Under the pieces are notes generated by a model. The model was not told the DNA's origin and ran no database searches. It worked only from the letters and a program-made list of their open reading frames with translations. Both the position numbers and the translations under genes were made by a program. From Thinopyrum elongatum (lineage: Eukaryota > Streptophyta > Magnoliopsida > Poales > Poaceae), in contig CM022300.1 of NCBI GenBank assembly GCA_011799875.1, forward strand, positions 109,443,201 through 109,507,200: a stretch of 64,000 nucleotides of DNA, given 5' to 3'. How positions within the stretch are numbered: position 1 is the stretch's first letter; every line of letters starts with the position of its first letter. Shown here in pieces: positions 1 to 11,564 of this stretch.

Positions 1-350
1 AGGCTAGCTGGGTGTATGCATAGCAGGCCAGCTGGATATGTCGTGCATGCATAGCAGGCTTCTGTCGTGGCGGCGCGCGCAGGCCTTTCATGCAACGGCC
101 CAACAGTCTAAAGAAACCACGGCCCAATGGTCGAACAGCGCCACCGTCCGATGCAGCCCCAATTGTCAGGTCCAACAGGCGACACAGTCCAGTGCGGCCC
201 CACTCGTCAGAGTTAACGGTCAAAGCATTGACCCGACGGCATCCACCGTTTGTGACCATTTCTGAGGGTTTCGGACAACAGAGTGGGGAAAAGTGAGCAA
301 AAGTTAAGAGCATGGGGATGAATGAGTACGGCTAAGGAACCAGGAGCACA
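1..350. other. No recognisable gene; likely element interior or intron
   Basis: A moderately GC-rich stretch with short repeats of GCATAGCAGGC near 18-60. Short open frames at 38-296 overlap in two frames and show no domain. By comparison with the second B3 copy, where a long intron lies upstream of the conserved exon, this may be intron or older inserted DNA. Confidence 0.3.
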
Positions 351-853
351 GATGTAAAAATCCCTTTTGCGTATGGGGCAATGAGATATTCATGAACCAG
401 CATCAAGTGAGGAAATTGATAAGTATTATTAGCAAAAAGATACGGACGATGGCAATTAAATTATTTGTTTACGCTCTATCCAAGACAATAGTGAGTTGTA
501 GGATGGTAACTATGAACTCTGTAGCCTTCTCTTTTTACTACCCATAATGAGTTGTTAGACAACAATGTGTGAATCTTTTCCGTTTGCAGTGATTCCCAAA
601 GCAGTTTACTCAAGATTACCTCGCAAAGTACATGATTGGCGGACATGCAATGAAGGTTAAAGTATTTCATCGAGACTACAATGAGCATCGAGAATTCCTA
701 ATGAAGACAGTGAAGAATGGGTGGGCGGCCATCACAAGGGGTTGGCCTATAGTCGTGCGCGCATTAGGCATGGAGGAGGGCACAATATGGGCTTTCCACT
801 TCACCTTCTCTAACAGCGAGAATGTCTTTCGCCTCTCTCTTTACAGTCTTTAG
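351..853 (+). pseudogene. B3-type DNA-binding domain gene fragment (copy 1)
   Basis: Two exons are visible. Exon A, about 351-505, translates to NPFCVWGNEIFMN followed by a lysine-rich stretch ending SKTIVSCRM. An 84-bp intron with GT..AG ends (506-589) follows, then exon B (590-853), with KQFTQDYLAKYM and a C-terminal half containing GWPIVVRALGMEEGTIWAFHF and a stop at 851-853. The W..F/L...EGT..AF.F pattern is the second half of a plant B3 fold (REM-like), a sequence-specific DNA-binding domain. Both exons align with 43200-43704. Exon B opens with an in-frame TGA at 590-592, so this copy is broken. The upstream first exon is not found here. The family call is by pattern recognition. Confidence 0.6.
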
Positions 854-1060
854 TACAACTGTGGTTCATCATTCCTTACTTGCTGCTTCTGTAGTTCTTC
901 AGTATATCTACGTGTGCATCGAATTATGCATTCGTCCTTGAACCTATATTTGTAATAAACATGGTTCGATATGAAATAAGTGATTGCCTACTTTCAAATT
1001 CAAAATCTGTGAATTTTAAATGCAGGGATTAAATTAGGGATAAATTATGCTCTGCAGGCC
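854..1060. other. 3' flank of B3 fragment
   Basis: AT-rich, no open frame of note. AATAAA-like runs near 953 could serve as a polyadenylation region for the B3 gene. It corresponds in position to 43705-43768 plus 50816-51000 in the second copy, but the two are not obviously alike in sequence. Confidence 0.3.
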
Positions 1061-1699
1061 AGTACACTACACATGGTTTGCAAAAGCAAAACGTCTGTGA
1101 TAAATGTCAAGATCGGACACATTTCTCAGATCCACTACGTGTGCGATCTATCTCTACTGCACACACGATCAACCAAGAAAAAATATGTGAGATTAACAAT
1201 AGCAGCACACACAGTTCCTTGTTATTAAATGTTTGCAAAATTCACTTTATCACACACGCTTGGCAATTATGGACTGTTTATGATGTCGTACGCATCCTAA
1301 ACATTTGCTCATAGAAGAACGCGTGTGATAGGCCTTCATCCGACGCGGGTACGATGGATGAATCGTGTGGGATATATTCAAGCTTCGCATACAGTTTTAA
1401 AGGGACAACTGTATGCACTCTTACATCGAATCGCATACGGTCGAGGAAAAGTAAATGTGTGTGATTTTCTCCTTATCATACATGTTCTATAATTGTGAAC
1501 TATTTGTGATGGGGTGCACATCATTAACGTTGCACCACAGAATACCGACTGCGATGGTAATGTGACCAAAAAAACGTGTAGCAAGGATGGAGCGTTTGGG
1601 ATATTCGACCTATCACAAACAGTTGTCTCAAGATTCGCGTTTGGGATAGATGACAGCATCGCATACGCTTAGTTATGCAAAATGTCTGCATTACTACTC

Positions 1700-1829
1700 C
1701 CTATCCCCGACGGTTTCTGGGTCGTGTGGGAAGGATCCCCCTATCGCACACACATGCAAGGCGACGGTTTAAATTGTCGTCACGGAAAGGGGTTAAAAAC
1801 CGTTTGTATAGCAGCTCGATGTACCAGTG
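1700..1829 (+). repeat. Right terminal block of CACTA-like element, copy 1
   Basis: Contains CCCGACGGTTTCTGGGTCG near its start and AAAACCGTTTGTATAGCA near its end, finishing in CAGTG. The same order of blocks occurs at 51585-51714 with scattered substitutions. This is the clearest transposon terminus in the left of the window. Confidence 0.75.
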
Positions 1830-2518
1830 CTTGGTCATAAAATTTCTGAAAGAGGTATTGAAGTAGATAGAGCTAAGGTTGATGCACTTGATAAAATACC
1901 ATTTCCTAAAGATATTAAAGGTATAAGAAGTTTCCTTGGTCATGTTGGTTTTAATAGAACGTTCACTAAAAACTTTTCTAAAATCTCTAGGTAGAAAGAT
2001 GCTCCATTTATTTTTGATGATGATTGTGTGGAAGACTTTGAAATACTTAAGAAAGCTTTAATAACTACACTGTTGTTCAGCCACCTGATTGGAACTTACC
2101 CTTTGAAATTATGTGTGATGCTAGTGATTATGCTATTGGTGTTGTTTTGGGTCAAAGGGTTGATAAGAAACTAAATGTTATTCATTATTCTAGTAAGACC
2201 TTGGATAGTGCTCAAAGAAATTATGCTACTACCAAGAAAGAATTTTTAGCAGTTGTGTTTGGATATGATAAATTCAGACCTTATATCGTTGATTATAAGG
2301 TTACTATTCACACTAATCATGCTACTATCAAATATCTTATGGAAAAGAAGGATGCTAAACCTAGGTTGATTAGGTGGGATCTTTTATTACAAGAGTTTGA
2401 TTTGCATATTGTTGATAGGAAAGGAGCTAAGAATCCCTTAGCAGATAATTTGTCTAGGATTGAAAACGTTCTTGATGACCCACTACCTATTGATGATAAT
2501 TTTCCTGATAAGAATTAG
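1830..2518 (+). pseudogene. Gypsy pol: RT C-terminus and RNase H
   Basis: The frame resumes right after the transposon end with LGHK and SERGIEVDRAKVDAL, the thumb/connection end of Ty3/Gypsy reverse transcriptase, then RSFLGHVGF. RNase H follows: [14 protein letters not shown] (first catalytic Asp), [23 protein letters not shown] and the closing LADNLSRI, in an open frame from 2111 to 2518. Stops and a frameshift near 1990-2100 break the join between RT and RNase H. In life this polyprotein would copy element RNA into DNA in cytoplasmic particles. Confidence 0.85.
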
Positions 2519-2527
2519 CTGTCATAA

Positions 2528-3835
2528 ATGCTTCTACTTCTCGCAATAATCCTTGGTATGGATACTATGCTAATTTCATTGTTGCTATATATATCACCTA
2601 ATTACACATATCAACAAAAGAAAAAGCTCTTCTTTTATTTAATACACTACTTTTGGGATGACTTGAACTTATATAAAGGAGTAGATGGTGTCATTAGACG
2701 TTGTGTACCTGAGCATGAGCAGGAACAAATCTTGAGGAAGTGTCATTCTGAGCCATACAGAGGACACCATGCTGGAGATAGAACTGCACACAAGGTATTG
2801 CAATCTAGTTTTTATTGGCCTACTCTATTCAAAGATGCACGTAAGTTTGTCCTCTCATGTGATGAATTTAAAAGAATTGGTAATATTGGTAGACGTCAAG
2901 AAATGCCTATGAATTATTCACTTGTTATTGGACCATTTGATGTCTGGGGTTTGATTATATGGGACATTTTCCTTCCTCTAATGGATACACTCATATCTTA
3001 GTTGTTGTTGATTATGTTACTAGGTGGGTAGAAGCTATTCCAACTAGTAGTGTTGATCATAACACCTCTATTAAAATGCTTTAAAAAGTTATCTTTTCGA
3101 GGTTTGGAGTCCCTAGATATTTAATGACTGATGGTGGTTCACATTTCATTCATGGTGCATTCCGTAAAATCCTAGCTAAATATGATGTCAACCATAGAAT
3201 TGCATCGCCTTATCATCCTCAGTCTAGTGGTCAAGTTGAATTGAGCAATAGAGAAATAAAGTTAATCTTACAAAAGACCGTTAACCGATCTAGGAAGAAT
3301 TGGTCTAAGAAACTTGATGATGCAATTTGGGCATACAGAACTACTTATAAAAACCCAAAGGGTATGTCCCCATATAAAATGGTCCATGGAAAAGGATAAC
3401 ATTTACCTCTCGAGCTAGAACATAAAGCTTATTGGGTAATTAAAGAACTTAATTATGATTTCAAGCATGCCAGTGAAAAGAAATTATTTGATATTAGCTC
3501 TCTGGATGAGTGGAGAACACAGGTCTATGAAAATGCTAAGTTATTTAAGGAAAAGGTTAAAAGATGGCATGATAAAACAATACAAAAGTGAGAATTTAAC
3601 TTAGGTGATAAAGTTCTGTTGTACAATTCTTGTTTTAGATTCTTTGCAGGTAAACTTCTCTCCAAATGGGAAGGTCCTTATGTCGTCGAAGAAGTTTATC
3701 ACTCCGGAGCCATTAAGATCAACAATGCCAAAGGCACAAGTCTGAGGGGTGTTAATGGGCAAAGAATTAAACATTATATTGCAGGTACCCCCATTAACGT
3801 TGAAACCAATATTATTCAAGTAATTACTTTAGAAT
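2528..3835 (+). pseudogene. Gypsy pol: integrase
   Basis: Zinc-binding N-terminal part: HSEPYRGHHAGDRTAHK, then a CDEF stretch where the usual second cysteine of the HHCC finger is missing. The catalytic core shows FDVWGLIIWDIF, where the expected first Asp position is altered, then LMTDGGSHF (second Asp) and [12 protein letters not shown] (Glu). The C-terminal GKLLSKWEGPYVVEEVY matches the Gypsy integrase tail. Stops occur near 2999, 3082, 3398 and 3588. The enzyme normally inserts element cDNA into chromosomes; this copy cannot be functional. Confidence 0.85.
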
Positions 3836-3995
3836 AATATCTAAACGAAACCTCCCGGAATGCTCTAGAATCCTGACAAGGAATAGGTATGTGATATGGT
3901 AAGTAAACCGACTCCAAAAATCCCCTAAAAATAGTTTTGTTTGTTTCAGAATATATTAAAAAAAGTAGGAAAATAAGAAATAGCCAGGAAAGTGC

Positions 3996-4706
3996 ATGAG
4001 GGGGCCCGTCATGGACCTTCCCAACTCCGTATTCTTCCCGAAGACTTGTCCTGCAAAGGAAAAATTCATTATATATATGTTTCACTATTTTGACCTCTGT
4101 ATCGCAAGTTTCTCCTATGTTCTTGTTTCAGGGTATTTTCTGTCAAGTTTTGAGCCTCTAGGCATCATGTCCTCCTCCTCCAACAATGTGGGAAACGATG
4201 CTTGGTTGCTGCAAATAGAGTTGGAGACGGAACTGATTGGGAAAGTCATGACGGATGAAGGCTCCAGGGATACTATGGAGGTGCAACCAACTTTCTCGGA
4301 GCAGGAAACCCTCGCTGGCATCTCCACCACTCCTAGCTCAGATCAAGCCATGAGGACAGTAAGGAATCGTCAGAATCTTGAGGTACAAGAGGGTCCTGCC
4401 CCAAGGAGGCCCCTAAGCAGGTTACATGGGAATAATTTTCATAATTTGATTCATAATTATGGAGTTGAAAACACTCCTTGTATGCACATAACTTCCAATA
4501 GGGACATCTCCCGTCCAAGTGAAAGTGATGCATGCAAGAACACTTGGGGCCTGGAGAATAAGCACATAATGTCTGAAGTTCAAAAGAATGCTAAGATGAT
4601 CCAGCATGTGCTTCAACAAATTCAGAGTTTAAAGGAGATCTTGCTTAACGTCATGAAGGACGGGTCCATCACTTCATCACCATCATCACCGAAAAAAGAA
4701 ACTTGA
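3996..4706 (+). CDS. Extra ORF downstream of Gypsy integrase, function unknown
   Basis: A 236-residue open frame between integrase and the 3' LTR. A hydrophobic stretch near residues 27-50 (IYMFHYFDLCIASFSYVLV) is followed by a polar, Ser/Glu-rich body and a C-terminal helix with a coiled-coil look (IQHVLQQIQSLKEILLNVMK). Athila-like elements often have an additional ORF here, sometimes discussed as envelope-like, but I see no signal or motif that justifies that name. It may be expressed by read-through or splicing, or may simply be a surviving open stretch. A start at the internal Met near 4167 (MSSSSNN) is equally plausible. Confidence 0.45.
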   Translation: MRGPVMDLPNSVFFPKTCPAKEKFIIYMFHYFDLCIASFSYVLVSGYFLSSFEPLGIMSSSSNNVGNDAWLLQIELETELIGKVMTDEGSRDTMEVQPTFSEQETLAGISTTPSSDQAMRTVRNRQNLEVQEGPAPRRPLSRLHGNNFHNLIHNYGVENTPCMHITSNRDISRPSESDACKNTWGLENKHIMSEVQKNAKMIQHVLQQIQSLKEILLNVMKDGSITSSPSSPKKET

Positions 4707-6224
4707 TTACACGGGTATGGGCACCACCCTTGGCTTGTTCCAAGCTTGGGGGAGGTGCCCCGGCATCGTATCACCATCACTTTTATCATCATTATCTATC
4801 TTAGTTCGATCCTTAGTTATTTCGTGATCTAGAAGAATAAAATATTAGCTTAAAGTAGTTTTTGAGTGTTAGTTCATGATCTATCTATCCATGTAATTGT
4901 GTGTGAGAGATATATAATAAAGAGTAGTCTGAGTTTGGATTATTTGCTCTCTTATTTGTTTTAAGCAACAATAAAGATCATATGCTAATCCCATGGGGAG
5001 TAATGACTTCACATATAAGAAGTATAATGATAAAATTTATTGGAAGTTAGCAAAGATAGCATTGGTGATTGATGCAATTCATGACAGAATAATAAAGGAA
5101 GAGAGATTTCACATATAAATACACCATCTTGGACATCTTTTATGATTGTGAGCCCCCATTAATTATTTCCAAGCTTGATCAAATAGTTGATGTTGGACAA
5201 GGAAGACAATGTAATGAGTTATATTCACTTATATTCACATAGAAGTTATATTGTATGGATCCTCTAACATGTGGTGCTTGCTCATAATCTTTTGCTAGCC
5301 AAATTTCGTACTAAGTAGAAATACTACTTGTGCATCCAAAACCTTTAAACCTAGTTTCTTGTCATGAGAGTCCACCATACCTACCTATGGATTGAATAAG
5401 ATCCTTCAAGTAAGTTGTCATTAGTGCAAAAGGCAATAAAATTGCTACTAAATATGAGTGATCTTTTATAAGGGAAAATAAACTTTGTACGAACTTGTGA
5501 TGGGAAAGAAATAAAAGCGACAGATTGCATAATAAAGATTGCCATCACAAGGGGTAATATAAAGTGACTTCCTTTGTATTAAAAGCTTGCACCTTGATAA
5601 ACTAAAAGTGCATGACAACCTCTGCTTCCCTCTACGAAGGGCCTATTTTTTAATTTTCTGTCCTAGCTTTTATGCAACATTCAAGTATCTATTTCCATTT
5701 CAATCTCAAATTATTCTCCACTTGGCAAGTATCATGTGGTACGGAAAGATTCATAGGTGATCATAAGTTATTATTGTTGACACTGTCCCTGAGATAAATA
5801 AGTTGGGAGGTGAAATATAAAACCCCCATATTCCTTCGTGTCTGATGTAAACGTTCGTTCTAAAAATATGTTTTGAGTTTTAACAATCATAGAAGACTAT
5901 ACGATGGTTGAGTATGTGAAATTTGCCAAATCAAAAGCTCTTACATAGACTCTACGTGAAATATAATGAATTGTAATTGCTTTGATGACCGAGAACATAG
6001 TTTGCTAGTTGTCAAGAATGTTTATTTATTATACTTTGACATTATGAATTGTTACTTGATCATGAGAAGTTTTATGATGATTTATTGTTGTTATAATAAT
6101 AATGATCATGATGCTACCATGTCCGTATTTTTGTTTTATCGACACCTCTCTCTATAAACATGTGGTCATGATTATCGAGTTCAGTATTTGCTTGAGGACA
6201 AGTGAAGTCTAAGCTTGGCGGAGT
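4707..6224 (+). other. Noncoding 3' region of Gypsy with polypurine tract
   Basis: AT-rich, no sustained frame. GGGAGGTGCCCC near 4750 and CTTGAGGACAAGTG near 6191, then AAGCTTGGCGGAG just before the LTR, are typical of the long noncoding 3' region and plus-strand primer of wheat Athila-like elements. Confidence 0.7.
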
Positions 6225-7766
6225 TGATACGTCCATTTTGCATCATGTTTCCCTACTATTATTTATAATATTTTGGGTCAATATTTCACTTTATGAGGCA
6301 ATTCTAATGACTTTTCTCTCTTATTATGCAAGATTTATATGAAGAGGGGAATTGCCGGCACCTGGAATTATGGACGTGAAAAGAGCTACAACAGAGATAG
6401 CTATTCTCTGAGGCTCCAAATGACCTAAAAATTTACGGGGATTTATTTTGGAATTAATAAAAATACTAGAATAAGAATCATCGGGAGGGGCCCCACCAGT
6501 GAGCCACAAGCTCAGGTGGCACGCCCCCCTGGGGCACGCCATGTGAGCTTCTAGGCCCACCAATAGGCCTCTATGGCCCTCCTTCTCCTATATGATGCCA
6601 TTTTCCCTAGAAAAAATCAAGTGAAGAATTTCGGGACGAAGCGCCGCCGTATTGAGGCAGAACCTGGGCAAGAGCACTTTTGCTCTCTGGTGGAGCGATT
6701 TCACCGGGGATACTTCCCTCCAGGAGGAGGAAATCGAAGACATCGACATCCCCAACGTTCCTCTCATCATGGGAGGACTCATCTCCATCAACATCTTCAC
6801 CAGCACCATCTCTTCTCAAAGCCTAGTTCATCTCTTGTATTCAATCTTTGTCTCAAAACCTCAGATTGGTACCTGTGGGTTGCTAGTAGTGTTGATTACA
6901 TCTTGTAGTTGATGCTAGTTGGTTTATTTGGTGGAAGATTATATGTTCAGATCCTCAATCATATACAATACTCCTCTGATCTTGAACATGAATATCATTT
7001 GTGAGTAGTTCCATTTGTTCTTTAGGACATGGGAGAAGTCTTGTTATAAGTAATTATGTAAAGTCGGTATTCGTTCAATATTTTGATGATATGTATGTTG
7101 TTCTTCCTCTAGTGTTGTCGTGTGAACATCGACTACATGACACTTCACCATGTTTGGGCTTAGGGGAAGGCATTGGGGAGTAATAAGTAGATGATGGGTT
7201 AAGAGAGTGACAGAAGCTTAAACCCTACTTTATGAGTTATTCTGTAAGGGGCTGATTTGGATACATATGTTTCATGCTATGGTTAGATTTATCTCAATTT
7301 TCTTTCGTAGTTGCGGATGGCTGTGAGAGGGGGTAATCATAAGTGGGTTGCTTGTTCAAGTAAGAACAACACCCTAGCATTGGTCCACCCACATATCAAA
7401 TTATCAAAGTAGTGAACGTGAATCAACTAAACATAATGAGCGTGACAAAAAAACTAAACATAATGAACGTGACTAGACGATAATTCCCATGTGTCCTCGA
7501 TAATGTTTTGCTCACTATAAGAAGTACTCTAGGCTTGTCCTTTGCTATAAAAAGGATTGGGCCATCTTGCTGCACCTTGTTACTATTGTCACTTGTTACT
7601 TGTTATGAATTATCTTGCTATCAAACTACACATTACTACTACTTTCGGTGCTTGCAGAGAATACCTTGCTGAAAACAGCTTATCATTTCCTTCTGCTCCT
7701 TGTTGGGTTCAACACTCTTACTTATCGAAAGGACTATGATTGATCTCATATAGTTGTGGGTCATCA
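6225..7766 (+). repeat. 3' LTR of Athila-like Gypsy
   Basis: Starts TGATACGTCCATTTTGC directly after the polypurine tract and ends TTGTGGGTCATCA, giving 1542 bp with TG..CA ends. It includes a GC-rich leader-like part near 6480-6800. Open frames inside it (for example 6573-6912) run in several frames on both strands and are not taken as genes. Confidence 0.85.
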
Positions 7767-9053
7767 GGCACTCGACCCCATGCTCACGCACAAGCTCGCA
7801 AGCAAAAGAGCACAAGGAAAGTTGACCGACATGGCGACCCTCATGAGGATTGCAAATGCCTTTGCCACAGGTGAGGAAACTGCCCTCGCAGGCCACCGCT
7901 ACGAGCGACCAGCGGGGCCAGCAGACAAGCGCGGCTGTGGAGGCTGCCTTATGCACAGCCACAACCACGGACACAACCACAAGCGAAAGGAGAGGCCGCA
8001 AAAAGTGGCCGCCACACGGGAACTTGCCAAAAGGAATGGCAAAAGGAGCAACTACGAGGCAGACCAAGGCATGCGTCCCGCTGCTACGAGGCCATCATGA
8101 GTGGCCCCTGCAACTACCACAACCATGGGGCCTATAAGGCACTACACTCAACACGCGAGTGCCACCTCAACGAGCAACTCACCTAGGAGAAAAATGCACG
8201 GGGCTGAGACAACTCAGACGACGAGGGTGATCACCGCCCATGCACGACTTCCCAAAGGAACGCAAGAGGCCGACGCAAGGAGGACACCGAGGCGCATGCC
8301 GTGAACATGATCTTCCGAGGCTCGGAGTCAAAACGAGTCCAAAAGCAAACCTTGCGAGAGGTCTACGCACTCATTCCCGGAGTCCCCCAACATCTGCATT
8401 AGTCGAATCACACCATTTCCTTTGGGCTTAATGACCATCCGGATTACATACCCAACCCAGGGAAGAACACGCTCGTCGTCAACCCCATCATTGGAGGTTG
8501 CTAGCTATCAAAGGTGCTCATGGACGGCAGGTCCGGCCACAACATTTTTTGTGCCACAACAATGCAGAAAATGGGCCTCCCCATAACTGGCATGTGACCT
8601 TCGCCAACACACATCCATGGCATAGTTCCAGGGAAGAAGGCTGAGCCACTTGGCCAGGTCATGTTGGAGGTCATCTTTGGTAGAGAAGAAAACTTCTGTG
8701 CTAAGAAACTATGCTTTGAGGTGGTACCATTCAAAGGAGGATACCACACCTTGCTATGAAGGCTAGCATTCGTCAAGTTCATGGCCACCCCATGCTACAC
8801 TTACATGAAGCTCAAGATGCCCGGTCCAGATGGTGTCATCATTGTCTCTAGCTACACCAAAAATGCGCACGTAGCAGAGGTCACCCACCTGGAACAGGCA
8901 GAGGCCGACCTCCCAAAAGTGGAGCAGGAGTGCACGGAGGTCTCCTCCGAACAGTTCCAGAACCAGAAGGACGGCGGCCTAACAACGGTCGCCCATGAAC
9001 CACCAGCAGACACCTCATGCTCCAACTGGCATGGAGGAGGAGCACGGGACTGA
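7767..9053 (+). pseudogene. Second Gypsy: gag C-terminus and protease remnant
   Basis: Translated fragments match a Ty3/Gypsy gag-protease: RAQGKLTDMATLMRIANAFA and ELAKRNGKRSNYEADQ near 7815-8065, REVYALIPG near 8355, then a retropepsin-like segment VLMDGRSGHNIFCA near 8520 (the usual DGGS/DGAS active-site turn is altered), GIVPGKKAEPLGQV and FEVVPFKGGYHT. The downstream frame at 8781-9053 has FMATPCYTYMKLKMPGPDGV. Several frameshifts and stops separate these pieces. It is the host into which the first Gypsy inserted. RT and integrase are not seen downstream, so the element is deleted as well as decayed. Confidence 0.7.
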
Positions 9054-10014
9054 CAGGCCGAAAGCGAAGCCATAACAGGACTCAGTAGACATCACACACG
9101 GTGGAAAAAGCGGGCTACATTGATTTCTCTCTCTCCTTTTTTACATTCAAAACATTAGATTTGTTTTATGAACAAACTATCAACAATAAATTCAATCCTT
9201 CTATTACCCTCTGGCTTCTTATACAAAGCATTGATGTGATGGCATTATAAATACACCTTAGCGCCTAATCAAATCAAACTTTTTATCCATGATCCATGGT
9301 AATATAAAGCACCTTGTATTGACCGTGTCGTGTTGAGGTTCGAGGGGAGTCGGAGAGATCCTTCTATGAGATGGGTTCGGGGGCTGCATCGTTTGTCATA
9401 TCGCCCCAGCCCTCGTAGGAGTTGTATCTAACGACCACTCAATATTACTTGGGGGATGTATCACAGTACACCCCACACCCAAGCCATCCTAACAAGGAAG
9501 TCTCCCATGTGGATAGGCTTACGGCCACCCCTTCTCATTCGCCTTGAGTTCTGCAATGCTCATATCCTAACTAGCTGAGAATCCTACCCTAGCCAAAAGG
9601 CCTGCAGCGACTTCCGATCGTTCTGCGTTTGCTGGACTCAAACAGGTAACGGAACACTAAAACATGGGTTATGCTCGATATGTTGTCATACGGCCATACA
9701 CGGCCGCTCGGATATAAACCTATTTAGAAATACCCTAAAATGTAAATTATGGCACCGTGGTAAAAAGAGGAACTCAAAGAAATTAAAATGCAGGTATTAA
9801 ACAAAGGCAAAACAACCACAGAAGATCCCCGAGGAGGGCCCTGACGTCAGCCATGACGCACCCAGGGGCTGCCTCCCCGAGCTGACAGGACACGCGTCGG
9901 CTAGAGGAGCTGGCCTTGCGGCGCACTCCACCGAACAGGCATTTAATGCCTGGCCAGACTACCAGAGTAGCCTGACGCAGGGCTACGTCTAGCTCTGGAC
10001 GGCGAAGCGCTGTT
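9054..10014. other. Noncoding remnant, probably Gypsy 3' region
   Basis: No coding frame of note. Phrases such as CTCGGGGG-type tracts near 9450, GGAAGTCTCCCATGTGG at 9496 and a GC-rich stretch with GCATTTAATGCC near 9939 look like the 3' noncoding and LTR parts of wheat Gypsy elements. Boundaries were not resolved. Confidence 0.4.
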
Positions 10015-10261
10015 GGATCGTGAAGACCGTACGCTTGCAACCAAGTAGAGAGGTTGTGCTTTCGGTCTTCCATTCGAGGGCGGTTCGCAGGATCGTCTTC
10101 AATGGTTCGAGGGACTCCAAGTACGATCTATATCGACTCGTCTACTTCCGCTGCACTCCGGAGTCGGTAATGATCGTTGATCCAAACCCTATATGCATCT
10201 TCATATTGTCCTGGGTGTTCATAAGGCGTTTTTTTTTTGTTTTCTACTACGTTTCCCAACA
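10015..10261 (+). repeat. 3' end of a Copia LTR (Angela/BARE-like), truncated
   Basis: Ends TTTTCTACTACGTTTCCCAACA, the usual terminus of BARE/Angela/WIS LTRs, preceded by CTTCCGCTGCACTCCGGAGTC, which is also typical of them. Only about 250 bp remain; the 5' part of the LTR is missing. No primer-binding site follows, so it is a 3' or solo LTR end or a recombination scar. Confidence 0.6.
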
Positions 10262-10400
10262 GGGCGGAGGGGCGGCAGCTAGCTGGAGGAGGGAGGAGGG
10301 GCGGCGGCTAGCTGGAGGAGGGAGGACGGGCGGCGGCTGGAGGAGGGAGGAGGAGGGAGGAGGCTTACCGAGGAGAGAAGAAGGAGGAGGAGGGAGGCAA
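10262..10400 (+). repeat. GGAGG/GGCGGC-rich short tandem repeats
   Basis: Three to four imperfect copies of a unit of about 36 bp built from GGAGGAGGGAGGAGGGGC and GGCGGCTAGCT. It is strongly purine-biased on the plus strand. It may belong to the CACTA element that ends at about 10794. Confidence 0.65.
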
Positions 10401-10794
10401 TAATGCGTCGACGACAGGAGAAGGACGACGGTGAGGGAGGGGGAGAGAGTAGAAAGGGAGAGTGAGGAACGGCCGGGGACTAGAGGATAAGGGTAGCAAG
10501 TAGCGCGGGGTCCAAACCCAACGCTGCTGCTAGGAGGGACCCGGGAGCTGGGCCCGTGTATCCACGGTAGCAGCGCGGGACATAAACCCCGCGCTACTGC
10601 TAACTCGTTAGTTGGAGCGCGTGGTTGATACCCCACGCTGCTACTATTGCCAGCCCCGAAGGGCACGGTGGGGACCACTTAGTAGTAGTACGGGTACCGT
10701 GGACCCGCGGTACTGCTAATGTCCACCTGCAGCGCGGCCTATCTACCCTGCGCCACTGTTATGTGGCTGCCTATACGGTTTTTTCTAGTAGGGA
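10400..10794 (+). mobile_element. 3' terminal region of a second CACTA type
   Basis: Between 10500 and 10760 the motifs AGCGCGGG and CGCTACTGCTA repeat in both orientations, as in the subterminal region of Caspar/Jorge-like CACTA elements. The block ends TTTTTTCTAGTAG at about 10794. CACTA elements normally end in TAGTG, so the last bases look lost or mutated. No transposase is seen; the left part is missing or replaced. Confidence 0.55.
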
Positions 10795-11130
10795 AGGGAA
10801 GGGACCAGCTAGGAAATGGTGATGTCCGGGACACCTCTTCGTTTATCTAGCTATCACTTATCTATGTATCTAGTTTATCCATGTATGTGGTGACGTTCGG
10901 CAATGAACTTGTTCTATTGGGTCAGATTGTACAATATTTATGCTTCATTTATACTTGATGTATGTATGGATTATGCTATGTTGCTATGTAGACCTACAAA
11001 TTTTTCCATCATGTTGCATGGATTGTATGGGCTTGGGGCGGATATGAGGAGAACGGTTGCGGACACGGAGAAAAGAGTGACCAATCACTGTGCGAGCACG
11101 TCCGCGGATGTATACGGGGTCAAATTTTGA
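10795..11130 (+). pseudogene. C-terminal stub of the GKGPARKW family and its 3' flank
   Basis: Right after the CACTA end the frame reads EGKGPARKW followed by TGA at 10820-10822. The same ending, with a small deletion, occurs at the end of the near-complete copy at 12335-12355. The downstream flank also matches: GTCCGCGGATGTATACGG near 11100 and GTCCGCGGACGCATATGG near 12692. So a second, upstream copy of that gene was cut by the CACTA insertion and only its last codons and 3' flank remain. Confidence 0.5.
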
Positions 11131-11564
11131 CCAATCCGGCTATATATGATTTCAGGTGGGTTGAGATTGGATGGCCCACATGCAGCCTGATCCCCATCTC
11201 ACTAAAGAGATGTGTGTGGCAGAAAGCATGTGCTAGAGCATCTATTGTCGGGCGTCTCATATCGGTCTCAAAGGCCTGGGCGGGCGGACCATTCGTTGAC
11301 CGGTCAAAAAAAAGGACCCACATGGATGCCTCAAACCGGATTTAAACGACAGGATTGTCTGGCACCCCTCATATCCATCCCAAATGTAGGGCAAATTATG
11401 GGGTGGCCCGGACGTGCCCGCCATGTCAGCCCAGCCCACCGCTGGCCCACCATGACCCCACAAAATCCCCATCAGGAGCAAACCCTAATCTCACTTCACT
11501 TCGCTCTGATCTCCGTCTCTTCTCCTCTCTTCTTTAATCTGACACCTCCCGATCTCCGTCCACC

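Larger units (their letters stand above)
1..1829 (+). mobile_element. CACTA-like DNA transposon, right-hand part (copy 1)
   Basis: The right end is at 1829, where the sequence finishes CAGTG, so the inverted end reads CACTGGTACATCGAGC. The last 130 bp (1700-1829) closely match 51585-51714, the end of a second element here. From about 1060 to 1700 the DNA is full of short degenerate motifs resembling GTGTGCGAT and ACGGTT in both orientations, as in CACTA subterminal regions. Beyond 1829 the DNA is Gypsy pol in mid-codon flow, so the element inserted into that Gypsy. The left end is not seen and is probably before the window. CACTA membership is inferred from the CACTG terminus and the subterminal repeats; no transposase is visible. 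Confidence 0.65.
1830..7766 (+). mobile_element. Gypsy LTR retrotransposon, Athila-like, 5' part cut off
   Basis: The order is RT C-terminus, RNase H, integrase, a further ORF, a long noncoding stretch, a polypurine tract (AAGCTTGGCGGAG, about 6211-6223) and a 3' LTR (6225-7766, TGATACG to GGGTCATCA). The 5' LTR, gag, protease and start of RT are absent because the CACTA-like element at 1-1829 interrupts the RT region; the rest should lie left of the window. The LTR ends against sequence of another Gypsy gag, so this element inserted into that one; GGCAC at 7767-7771 would be its target-site copy. Pol carries several stops and a frameshift, so it is inactive. Confidence 0.85.

Noticed and set aside
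3996..4706. Envelope gene of the Athila-like element
   Set aside because: The position fits, but I see no signal peptide, cleavage or fusion features; one hydrophobic stretch is not enough.
10247..10678. Proline/serine-rich minus-strand frame of 143 codons
   Set aside because: It crosses a Copia LTR end, a GGAGG array and a CACTA subterminal region, so it has no single origin.
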